Assembly: GCA_027943245.1 (NCBI GenBank)
Contig: JANDJZ010000179.1
Span: forward strand, 1-64,000
Direction of reading: 5' to 3'
Source: Acanthamoeba sp. SK_2022b
Taxonomy: Eukaryota > Discosea > Longamoebia > Acanthamoebidae
Length of the DNA stretch: 64,000 nt
The position numbers and the translations under genes are program-made. Below, piece by piece: positions 42,917 through 53,058 of this stretch. Below the pieces are notes generated by a model that was not told the origin of the DNA, searched no databases, and saw only the letters and a program-made list of their open reading frames with translations. Numbering within the stretch: the stretch's first letter is position 1; every line of letters begins with the position of its first letter.

Positions 42917-45900
42917 GGTTATGGGCCCACACCAAGCTTGAACAGCAACTCCCACGCTCATCCACCACTTCAAACTGATCACCAACCTGTACCACCACTA
43001 CAAACTCACCAAGATGACCACCAAACTCGTTCTGACTGTCATCCTGTGAGGAGCTGACAACTATGACTCCTGGCACTACAACCTTCAAGCCACACTTCAG
43101 TCAAAGAAGCTCTGGCACTTCATCAAGGGCACCAAGACCAAGTGACTGGACAACATGCCTGAGGTGTTCACTCCTCCTTTCAACAAGGAGCCACCCAATG
43201 ACTACACCAAGCACAAGGGCATCCTTCAGAAGCAAGCCCTTGCTGACGCCCAGGAGAAGTGGGACCTCCAGGCTGAACAAGCTGTTGGCCTCATTGCACT
43301 CTCTCTACACTCCTCAATCCAGTCTCTTGTGGCGAATGCCAAGACACCTGCAGACGCCTACAACACACTCAAGAGCCACTTCAACCCAGCCAAGACAGCT
43401 GTACGCTTCAACCTCTATGCTGAGCTGACTGAGCTCAAGCTCAAGCACTGCATGGAGCTCATCGCTCACTTTGCCCACAAATCGATGAGCTTGTTGCTCG
43501 CCTTAAGACTGTCTCAGATTGCAGATGACCAGGTCACCTTCTTCACCCTCAACAGTCTGCTGACCTCCTACAAAGTTGTCAAGACTGTCATCCTGTCCTC
43601 TCCCACCGCCATGAGCAAGGACGCCATCAGACAAGCCCTTCTTCAAACTGAAGCACGTCTGTCCAAGTCAATGCACCGATCAACTCCCATGAGCAATACT
43701 CTGCTCTTCACAGAGCAATGCAAACCTACTCCTCATCACAACAACTCTTCCCACCACCAGAGCTGACCTACTCACCCCACTCATCAACCACAGCAGAAGA
43801 ACCGCCACATGCCCTACAACCCTGAGGCAACATGCAGCTACTGCCTACATGTTGGTCACTTCGTCCAAGACTGCTGGACGAAGCAGAACGATGCCAAGGA
43901 CAAGGTCAATGGGCCTCAAGAGACGACCAAGTCGTCTCGTCCCAAGGAGCAGCTCCACAACACAGTGCTCATCTCCAACGCCAGCCACAACCTCAATCAA
44001 GGTCAAGCCAGCAGCTGGATCTTCAACACTGGGGCCACCAGGAGCTTTTCCTATCAATGGGAATTGTTCCACAACTTCAAGGCAACTGGCACCAACTGCG
44101 ACCAAATCAAGCTCAGCAACCACAAGGAGCTGCCAATTGTTGGATGTGGCAATGTCCACACCATCACTCAAACCAACGGCCACCTCATCAACATTGTCCT
44201 TCACAATGTCGGCTACGTCCCTGCGCTCAGGGCTAACATCCTCTCACCCAACAGCCTTCTCTCCAATGGCTTTGTGATCACTCTCATTGACAGCGGATGT
44301 GAGGTTTGCCATTGACTCTCAACACGCCCAGCCTTCAAAATTCTACAGCAAGGTGGCCTCCTCATTGTCCCACTTCAGACTCTCCCTATTGCCAATGTCG
44401 TCAATCTGGGACAAACTACCAGTGACGTGTGAGCGCTCAACCACAACAACATCGAGAGCAAGCACTCGATACATGCTACCATCACAGCATTGCCTCAATC
44501 AGCCAAGGCCAAGTGCACCACTACCGCAGCAGACGTGCCCATCATTGGGGCCAACCCTTCTCTGCTGCTTCATAAAGCCAAGACTCAGCTCTCCTACAAC
44601 AAGCTCCATTGACAACTCAGCCATGCCAGCAAGGACTGCTTTTGCAAGGCAGCCGCCAAGTCAGCCAACATTGAGCTTGACCACACCACGACACTCAGCC
44701 CATGTATCACTTGCATCAAGGGCAAGCATCATCATGTGCCAATTGGGACAGGACCTACTCAGCGTGCCACTCGTGCCTGGGAGCTCATGCACACCAATGT
44801 GTGCAGTCCCTTCCCAAAGGAGTCGTTTTGAGGGAAACAATACTTTGTCTCCTTCATCGATGACTTCTCCCTCTTTGCCATCGTCTTTCTCATCCAGAAG
44901 AAGAGCGAGGTTCTCACAATGCTCATGCTCTTCATGAAGACAGTACTACCAGCCAACGCTCCCTTCCAAGTACTACATTCCAACAATGGCAGCAAGTACT
45001 GCAGCAACGAGTTCGTGGACTACCTGCAAACCATTGGCGTCTCCTTCCAGCCCACTCCAGCCTACACACCACAGTACAATGGCGTCGCTGAGCAGTTCAA
45101 CTGCACCATTGTCAAGATGGCGCACACCATGCTCATTGCTGCAGACCTTGCCAAGGCCTTCTGGGGAGAGGCCATCACACATGCTGTTGACATCAACAAC
45201 CATCTGCCGACCCACACCAACCACAACCTATCACCTCTTCAGGTAATCAATGGAATGAAGCCAAGGCTCAGCATCTTCCATCCATTCAGTGCCCACTGCT
45301 ACCTCCTCAAGCAAGGTGATCAGAAGCTGAACAAGCTGGCCTCTCGATCCAATGAGGTTGTGTACCTTGGGACTCAGGCCAACACAGATATGTACCGCCT
45401 TTGGGTCCTGGTGTCTCATACCATCACTGTATCATGCAACGTCATCTTCTTGCCAGATCATGTCGACACTTGTCTGGATCAGCTCTCAGACAGCAACAAT
45501 GACAACACCAACCCCGATGACCCTGAGCCCACTCAACACATCCCCAACGAGCCAGCCTTGAGGGGCGCCGATGCCGCTCTTGACAAGTCATGCTTGCCAG
45601 GCCTGGATGAGACCTTCAAAGACAGTCCTCATCCCCATTCATTGAGCCCAAGTTTGGCGGTGACAAAGATGATGGTGAGGCTGAAGGGGCAATAGTCTAT
45701 GTCACCCTCAACCTCATCATCATCATTTTCAGCCAAAATCCCAGCCACCACCGCTTCAAAGCTATCCTCACCCACAACCAAGCAGCCTCGCTATGCAAAG
45801 AAGACTCACAGAGGAGTACCTCAGCCCCCTCCTGCTCCACCTCCTCCATCAACTGCACCTCCAAGGTGATCCACACGTACAACCAAGGGGCGCCCAGCCA

Positions 45901-46324
45901 AGTGCTACAATGATCTTCATCTCTCCAAGCAGCTCTTGCACAACACTCCTCACAACTTCAAGGAGGCCATTGTCTCCAGCATGCCGCACACTGGCGCAGA
46001 GCGATGGAAGAGGAGCACAACGCCCTTCGCTGCAATGGGACCTACATGCTCATGCCTCTACCACTGACCCACAAGGCCATGGGCACTTGCTGGGTCTACA
46101 AGATCAAGCAATGCGCCGATGGCTCCATTGAGCACTACAAGGCGCATCTGGTCGCCAAGGGTTACATGCAGAGATATGGCATTGACTACGATGAGACGTT
46201 TGCGCCTGTCGTCCAGCTCAAGAACCTGCGCATGCTCCTCAGTCTCATGACTCTCTACAACCTCAAGATCGACCAGATTAATGTCGACTCAGCGTTCCTC
46301 CAGGCCAACATCAATGGCCAAGGG
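42547..46324 (+). mobile_element. Ty1/copia retrotransposon piece 1 (5' LTR to mid RT)
   Basis: After LTR 1, a gag frame starts at the ATG at 43014 (GADNYDSWHYNLQATLQSKK; UBN2-like core to about 43766) but has in-frame stops early on. A CCHC knuckle (CSYCLHVGHFVQDC, about 43832) precedes the protease, whose DTGA motif is FNTGAT (Asp to Asn). The integrase (about 44600-45470) has CITCIKGKHH and YTPQYNGVAEQFN, with the catalytic Asp residues read as Asn (HTNVC, HSNNG). A Pro/Ser linker follows. The RT starts at about 46004 and reads MGTCWVYKIKQCADGSIEHY, GIDYDETFAPVVQLKNLRML and INVDSAFLQANINGQ, then stops abruptly at about 46324. The catalytic changes and stops make it defective. Confidence 0.85.
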
Positions 46325-46453
46325 CTCCTTCTGCCTGGCGTTCCAGCACGTGACCGACTCCATGGAGTGGTGCATGGAGGCCCAGCACACGCTTGCCAAC
46401 CAGGTCAAGTGGCCCAAGGCGCTGCTCGACCATCTGGGCGCAGCTGAGGAGTG
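46325..46453 (+). pseudogene. Nucleotide-cyclase domain fragment
   Basis: Immediately after the broken RT the frame reads GSFCLAFQHVTDSMEWCMEA, then QHTLANQVKWPKALLDHLGA and AEECV. This matches the G-D-x-F-x-V-A-F...A-x-x-W...Q...L...W-P...L-L part of class III nucleotide cyclase domains from Acanthamoeba receptor kinase/cyclase proteins. It ends exactly where LTR 2 begins at 46454. The next downstream part of such a domain is found at 55638. Confidence 0.6.
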
Positions 46454-46830
46454 TGTTGCGAGAAACGAGGGTATGTAGTAGAGGAAGAGGGGGTTTATTG
46501 TGTGAGGAACCAATACTGTTACAAAGAGAAGTATGCAGTTAAGCAAGTGCAGTTGTGGGCGTGTGTTGCATGGTGATGAGGGCGCTGCAAGGCAGCGCCA
46601 TCTGTTCAGGTGTTGCTGAGTAGAGTGCCATCTGTATGCTCTACTAGATGTAGAAGGAAGGCTGTCTGGTCGTCACTTGAGAGTGTCACTGCCACCTGTT
46701 GTTGTAACTCAGCATTACTGCCAAGGGTCGTTACCTGATATGTACCTGCAGAGAAACTATCGTTTCTCTGCAGGTTTCTTTAGTAATACACTTGTTTGTC
46801 TTATAGAGTCAACAGTGGTCAGCTCTAACA
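46454..46830 (-). repeat. Copia LTR 2 (3' LTR of piece 2)
   Basis: The 377-bp LTR is reversed: its minus strand starts TGTTAGAGCTGACCACTG at 46830 and ends GCAACA at 46454. A polypurine tract (CTGGAGGGGCG on the minus strand, 46831-46841) abuts the start, as expected for a 3' LTR. It contains a 30-bp near-palindrome at 46745-46774. Confidence 0.85.
46745..46774. repeat. 30-bp near-palindrome inside LTR 2
   Basis: CCTGCAGAGAAAC and GTTTCTCTGCAGG flank a 4-base centre. In LTR 1 only one arm remains, and in LTR 3 the arm and its flank are inverted. Confidence 0.8.
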
Positions 46831-48324
46831 CGCCCCTCCAGTGGAGACACGTTTAGACACTGAGGCTGAGGATGGTCTTGAGCTTGGAGAAGCAAGCGAT
46901 GGGGAGTGCCTTCATGAGTACATCAGCCAGCATGTACTCAGTCAGGCAGTAGCAAAGGAAGAGGTGCCCAAGAGCAATGGACTCGTGCAGATGGGCAAGC
47001 TTGATGTCGTAGTGCTTCATCCGGGCGTGGAACGCGTGGATTGGCTGGGTTGTGAGGTGAAGTGCACTCTGGTTGTTGGTGTGCAAGAGGAGCGTCACAT
47101 TGCCAAACCTGAGCTGCTGCATCAGGCGCCTCACATAGAGTGCCTGCTTGGCAGCCTCAGAAAGAGAAGTCAGTTCTTCCTCAGTGGAGGACAGAGCGAC
47201 CATGGACTGGCTCCATGCCAGCCACATGATTGGGCTGCCACTGAGTATGAAGATGTAGCTGGACACAGACTTGCGGTTGATCTCGTTGCCGCCCCAGTTG
47301 GCATTGGAGTAGCTGACAGGTAGGTGTAGCGACTGGTGCTGGTCGATGGCCATGAGTCTGGCGTGTCTGCACTGTAGGTGATGGTCAGGTTGTGTGTGCT
47401 GTTGAGGTAACAAAGGACACGTTTGATGGCGCCCCAGTGTTTGTTGTTGAAGGCATCAACATGGCAACTGAGCATGTTGACTGCAAAGGCAATGTTGGGT
47501 CTGGACGCAAGTGCCAGATAGAGGAGTGAGCTGACTGCCTGCCTGTAAGGGATATCCTTACAAGCTGTGGGCGTCTGCTCCAGCTTGGATAGTGAGAGGC
47601 TGTGGACCATTGGGGTCAGAGTGGCCTTAGAGTCGTTCATATTGAACTTCTTGAGGATGTTCTCAACGTGGCCCTGCTGGCGAAGTTGGAGAGGGTGGGC
47701 ACGTTGATCGCGCAGCACTTCAATGCTGAGGATGGAGCTCGTCAAGTTGTCCCACCTTGGTGTTGTAATTTACGTCAATGCCAAGAATGGTGGTTACCAG
47801 GCCAAAGTCCTTGATCCAGAACTGCCTCCACAGCAGTGTGGTGAACTTAAAATTACAATAGTTACTGGGCAGCTGGTAAAATAGTGCTTTCCTGGGCATG
47901 ATTGCACAGAGATGCCAGTCAATGTTGACATTACTGGGAGGTCCAATGATTAGAAGGTCATCCACGTATATGGACAGGATGACACAAGGCTTGCCAGTGG
48001 CATCTGAGTTGACAAAGATGGTGTGCAGCTCAGGGTCATATGCACTCTTGTTGCCCTTGCTTGCTGTGGAGTGGTTGTGAAGTGCGTACAGACAGGGATC
48101 AGCTGAGGCGGCGCTGAAGCCAATGTTGGTGAGGAAGGCATCCAAGGTCCAATTCCATGCAAGAGGGGCCTGCTTGAGTCCGTAGAGCACGCGCTTGAGG
48201 CGTAGTATGCAGTGTGGATGGTTGGCGTTGATGAATCGCCCTCAGGCAAGTGTATGCCTGCTGCAGCCGCTCCAAACATGACTGAACCACGCTCTGTATC
48301 TTGAAGGGACCAAAAAACAAGTGG

Positions 48325-51195
48325 TTGAGCTGCTAGCTGAAAAAAGGGAGGGGGAGAGAGACACCTTTGGAGCTGGAAAAGGATTTGCACGCCGAGCCAG
48401 GCCCTGAGGGCAGGGTCCACAACTGATCAGGGCCTCCATGCTCTGTGTCAGACAACAAGGTGGAGCTCCAGCTGAGCAATGACTTGCAGCTTTCTACGCC
48501 CAGCGCGCTCAGCCGCGTCATCACCTCCTGCAAAGACCATGACCTCTGCTTGTCAGTCTTTAAATTATTATTATTATTATCATAATTATCATTTGTTTAT
48601 TTGTTTTAATGGTGGTTTGGGAGACATGCATGAGGAAGGACGGCTGCATGGTCAGATCCTGGTGCCAGCATGAGTGCATGAGTGCCACAAACTCAGATGG
48701 GCTGGCGTCGCCCTTGGACAGGGCTGGGCGCACGTTGTCCCTGATCACCGCCACGGCCACCGCTGCCACACTGGCTCAACCCACCACAACACCCAAGCAT
48801 GCGCGGTGAGCCTGACTGGCATCTCTGATTGGGCCAGTGTGTGTGTGGGGGGGGGAGTGGCGTACCTGAGGCCAAGGTAGGGCTGCTGGCGCGTGATGAG
48901 CTCCCACAGGATGATGCTGAACAAATACACTGTTGTGAGTTACCTAATAAGGTACTCAGATCAACAGTCACTCTGGAACACCAAATGAGGTAGGACTTAA
49001 TGAGCTCCTAGCACATTAAGGCATGCCTTAAGTTTAGGAGTTATGTTGTAGTACAACTGTCTACAACAATATATTCAGCAGTACTAAAACCAGAGAGAAC
49101 CCTGTTCTCTCTCACTTCACACTTTACTCTTCACCACAAAGCGTACATCACAACATACACATCCATCAACATGAAGTCCACATTGACCTCTTCATTCAGT
49201 ATCTCAGGCGCCGTCCAGCGCACACTGCCTTGCATCTGCCACTTGTTGTTGTTGTTGTTGGCGCCCTTGCACTTCATCTCCTCCTTGAACTTGGTGAGGC
49301 CCAAGTCACTCACCTTGACATTCCACTTGGAGTTGAGGAGGAGGTTGAGCGACTTGAGGTCTCTGTGCACGATGCCTGACAAGTGGAGGAAGTGCATGCC
49401 CTTGGCCGCCTGGTAGGCCATCTTGTTTCACAACGCGAATGGGATGTCTGGAATGAGCTTGTTGTGCAGCAACTGTGCTCACCCATCCCCCACCCCCAAA
49501 CAACAACAACAACAACAACAAGGAGCCCCCACAGAAACAGGGTTGGTGGTGAATGATCGTTGGGGCAGAGGGGGAGTGGTGGCAAGTTGTACATCATAGA
49601 GGGAGCCGAGGGCCATGTATTCCATGACAATGCATATCTTGGGCGGCTTGGTGCACACTGCCATGAACAGCACCACGTTGGGGTGCTGCAATGCCATCAT
49701 CACTCGCACCTACCCATCTATCCATCAGTACTCCACTTATCATACTCTCAACATGCGATAAGTGATTCATGATGTATGATGTATGGCCATGTCATATGGT
49801 GTGATTGTAATGTGGTGGCGTGGTGTGGTGTCATGGCAGAGGGTAGCACCTCCTCCTTGAAGTTGCGCTTGAGATCTCTCAACCTGCTCTCCAAGAGAAT
49901 CATCTTCACTGCCACCTCGGTGCCCTTCCACATGGCCTTGTGAACCTCTCCATAGCCTCCCACGCCCAGCTGCTCGCCCATCTCCAGCTCTCTCACGTCC
50001 ACTTCCCAATTATCCTCCTTGTTCTGGCGCAAACCCCTGTAGCCCACCAGCGCGACGACCATGCACATCACCACAAAGAGGCACGCCACCACCACCACGG
50101 GGATGCTCACCCCAAGGATGACTTCCAGTGGCACACCGTTGCTTGACATCTCCATGGCTGTTTCGCAGTGGTTGCCCTTGAAGCCACTCTCACAGATGCA
50201 CATGCCACCATTGCAGGTCCCGTGGTCTGAGCACACTTTGAGGTCGGCAATGCACGCATAAAGCGAGCTCACAGGCAAACCGCCGCACATCATGCTCTGC
50301 ATGAAGTTGAGCATCCGACTGTGAACAGACTTGGACTGCCTGGCGATGGCCACGAAGTTCCTGTTGAGCAATGGCCTCTTAGCTTCCACAAGTACACTGA
50401 CACATGTTGTGTGATTCTGCACTGTGTCAGGTAGGCACACATACTTTTTGGCCAGGTCGATGGCGTTGGGGCTGGTCTGGCTCCAGTAAATCCAGTCCAC
50501 CAGGCCCTTGGCCTTGACGCAGTCGGCCATCATTGACTGATGCACAATGAACTGGTGGTAAGTCGCCAGTGGCCAGCTCTCTCCACCACGTCCCAGCACC
50601 AAGTTGGTGATGTTGGGGTTGGAGCTGAAGTCGTTGATGGCCAAGAGGAGCGACATGTAAGAAGGTGACACTCAATTGCCAGCTGGGTTGATGAGGTCGG
50701 CCATGGCCAGCTTGCGCAGCTGGTGGATCTCCTCATTGAGCCACATGCCAAGCGAGTAGGTGTTGGTCTGGATGACGGTGGCCAGATCAGAAGTGTTGAT
50801 GTTGCGGCCCATTTGGTTGACAGGCATGCGCAGGTCGGTGCCGACTCCCACCTGCCCATTGGCATGCTCACATGTGAGTCCCTCCATTGGCTGAGAATTG
50901 GGAGATGGCAAAGAGCGATACTGCAGCACAAAAGGTGGGACTGGCAAGGCTCAGCGCCTCCATGAAGAGCTCCATCACTGCAGGCGCGCCAAGTGGGGTC
51001 ACAATGGTGATGGAAGCATTGGGGAGAAGATAAGTGAGTGAGGGGTTGAGCTCACGAATGGCTGAGTGGTTCCAGTTGTCGACAAGGCTGAGCATGATGT
51101 CGGCAAGAGTGGTGAGGGTGAGCACCAGTTGGCCCTTGCCCACCAGCTCCAGCACCTGCCCTCATGCCGTCCAACCCCCACACCACATGTGTGAT
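48325..51195 (-). CDS. Receptor-like kinase (phosphate-binding-like/EGF-like/TM/kinase), truncated at both ends
   Basis: On the minus strand from 51195: PBP-like ectodomain (VGKGQLVLTLTTLADIMLSL, VDNWNHSAIRELNPSLTYLL), then VNQMGRNINTSDLATVIQTN, LATYHQFIVHQSMMADCVKA and GLVDWIYWSQTSPNAIDLAK. An EGF-like module follows (CSDHGTCNGGMCICESGFKG), then a transmembrane helix (ILGVSIPVVVVACLFVVMCM). The kinase has EQLGVGGYGEVHKAMW, TEVAVKMILL, MMALQHPNVVLFMAVC, CIVMEYMALGSLYD, VHRDLKSLNLLL, VSDLGLTKF (DLG in place of DFG), WTAPEILN, FSIILWELITRQQPYLGL and CWHQDLTMQPSFL. The DLG variant is frequent in these amoebal kinases. Exon joins keep frame. The N-terminal part is cut at about 51195 by an oppositely oriented receptor fragment, and the expected cyclase domain is cut at about 48325 near copia piece 2. 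A functional product is doubtful. Confidence 0.7.
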
Positions 51196-52741
51196 AGAAT
51201 CGCCAACCACACCACTGATTTGGGCGCTCCTGGCGCGACGCAGCCGCAGGCTGTGAAGAGCATGCCGTACAGCCTGAGCTATACCACAAAGGCGCTGGCC
51301 AATGCCAATGGGGCTCAGTATGCGTGCATGAAGAACAACGCTGGTACACCACTCGCTTGCCCCTGTTGGTGTATGTACAGGCCAAGTCTCTTTGGCTCAG
51401 CATAGACGTGGTGTGCAGCCATGATAACTGTGCCTGGAGCTGGCAGTCCCTTCATTGTGCCCCTTATGTCCCTCCTCTCTGATGCCTATCAGGTTATTTC
51501 ACTTTATTTCTTTTTGTTTGCTACTTTTTGTGTCTGGTGTGCATGAGGACACAAAAATGATGTGACCCCTTTCCAGTATGTGAGTGATGGTGTTATGGTC
51601 TCATACGTCAACATTGGCACTCCAGAAGCCCTTTGCGAGTTTGCCACAACCAACCTCTACAAAGCCTGCACTGAATCCTCATGTAGTTGTTACTCACCCT
51701 GGTTGCGAATGGGGCACAGGACTTTGTGGCCTCAGCCATGGGCATGTCCAAGGCAGCGGCGGCCATGGTTGGGCTCTCTATACTGCCATTCATGTCCCAA
51801 CTGCTGGTGCCCATCTATAACCTGCCTGAGCTAAACACAGCAAACCATATCCTCATACACCCATATCAACATTCCACTGCATACTCATGCCTCAACTCAA
51901 CCAAACTTGTTACCTTCTATGCTGCACATGCTGTGCAACAGGTGCTGGACAGACCAACATTGGGTGCCATTTGGGTGGGCACCATCCATCATGTGGTGGA
52001 ACAACACCGCCATCCAGAGCCTCAACCCCAATGTCACTCTGCCCCAGTCCCGAATCCAGCTCATTATTGGCAACAACACACATGGCAGCATCACAGAACT
52101 CTTTGCCACAGCCCTCTCACTCTGGAACTCAGACTTTGCCAACCAGTGGGCAGTGAATAGCTCATGAGTGTGTATGGGTTCAGATTTCCTTACTCAATAA
52201 CACAGGAGCAGTAGTCAATCCAACAATGGAGGCCATGCAGTCTGCCCTGAATGAGGTTGCACTCAAGCTTGTGCCAGACAATCTTGCAACCAATGCTCTC
52301 AATGGCAATCTGATGATCTTGGCCCATGTGCCTCAACAACTACATCCTAGTATATAACTCTATCACCAACTCCTTGGACTGCAGTTACATGCAGGGCTTG
52401 CTGGCCTTCTTTGTGTGGGCACAGACCAACATGCACACTTTCACCAAGGTGCAAGAGCTGGGTTACACGCTGCTGCCTTTTGGATACAAAACGTGTGTGT
52501 GCTGCCTGCTGCAATCTCCAAATAGCCCTTTCTCATGCAACTACCCAGCGAGATGATTGACGAGCTGGGGACTATCATGTGCAATGGTGAACATGCCTTT
52601 GGTTTAACCTGGCTGGTTGGTGAAGGCCTTTACTTCAACATCTACAACGCCTGGATGGACGACTACTGATCTGCCAACATTGTGCTGGGTTACTATGAGA
52701 ACCCCATGTTGGTTGCCTTCACCGACTTGGCCGCCTGTATG
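51196..52741 (+). pseudogene. Receptor ectodomain fragment, plus strand (tandem PBP-like)
   Basis: The plus strand opens mid-domain with QAVKSMPYSLSYTTKALANA and NGAQYACMKNNAGT, the C-terminal part of one PBP-like domain. It continues with GVMVSYVNIGTPEALCEFAT (about 51590), LVANGAQDFVASAMGMSKAA (about 51697), LSILPFMSQLLVPIYNLPEL (about 51770), WWNNTAIQSLNPNVTLPQSR (about 51990), and MIDELGTIMCNGEHAFGLTW (about 52555). Frames and stops break the chain several times. It ends where LTR 3 starts at 52742. It is a relic of a second receptor gene, oriented opposite to the one at 48325-51195. Confidence 0.6.
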
Positions 52742-53058
52742 TGTTGTGAGAAACGAGGCTATGTAGTAGAGGAAGAGGGGGTTTATTGTGTGAGGAACCA
52801 ATGAGGTTACAGAGAGAGAAGAATGCAGTTTTAGTAAGTGTGGTTGTGGGCACACGTTGCGTGGTGATGTGGGCGCTGCAAGGCAGCGCCATCTGTTTGG
52901 GCTGAGTAGAGTGCCATCTGGGCGCTCTACTAGATGTAGAAGGATGGCTGTCTGGTCGTCACTTGAGAGTGTCACTGCCACCTGTTGTTGTAACTCAGCA
53001 TTTCTGCCAAGGGTAACAATGTACATTACTAAAGAAACCTGCAGAGAAACGATAGTGG
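52742..53058 (-). repeat. Copia LTR 3, rearranged
   Basis: From TGTTGTGAGAAACGAGG the sequence follows LTR 2 up to CTGCCAAGGGT, then about 45 bases of LTR sequence (ACATTACTAAAGAAACCTGC...) run in the opposite orientation. Then RNase H coding sequence begins at about 53059. The polypurine tract, LTR start and the last part of RNase H are missing. Confidence 0.75.

Larger units (their letters stand above)
46454..48250 (-). mobile_element. Ty1/copia retrotransposon piece 2 (mid RT to 3' LTR)
   Basis: On the minus strand from 48250: LYGLKQAPLAWNWTLDAFLT, then SIYVDDLLIIGPPSNV (the YVDD polymerase motif) and NILKKFNMNDSKATLTPMVH. YRQAVSSLLYLALASRPNIA follows, then RNase H blocks ANWGGNEINRKSVSSYIFIL, MWLAWSQSMVALSSTEEELT and HTNNQSALHLTTQPIHAFHA. 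The protein ends LKTILSLSV next to the polypurine tract. Two short insertions split the RT after the YVDD region (about 47835-47930 and 47720-47770). The 5' edge falls in RT just after the point where piece 1 stops. Confidence 0.85.

Noticed and set aside
49236..49262. Short (TTG)n tract inside the receptor kinase activation loop
   Set aside because: It encodes five Asn residues in frame between KEEMKCKGA and KWQMQGSVRW and looks like an ordinary codon repeat, not an insertion of interest.
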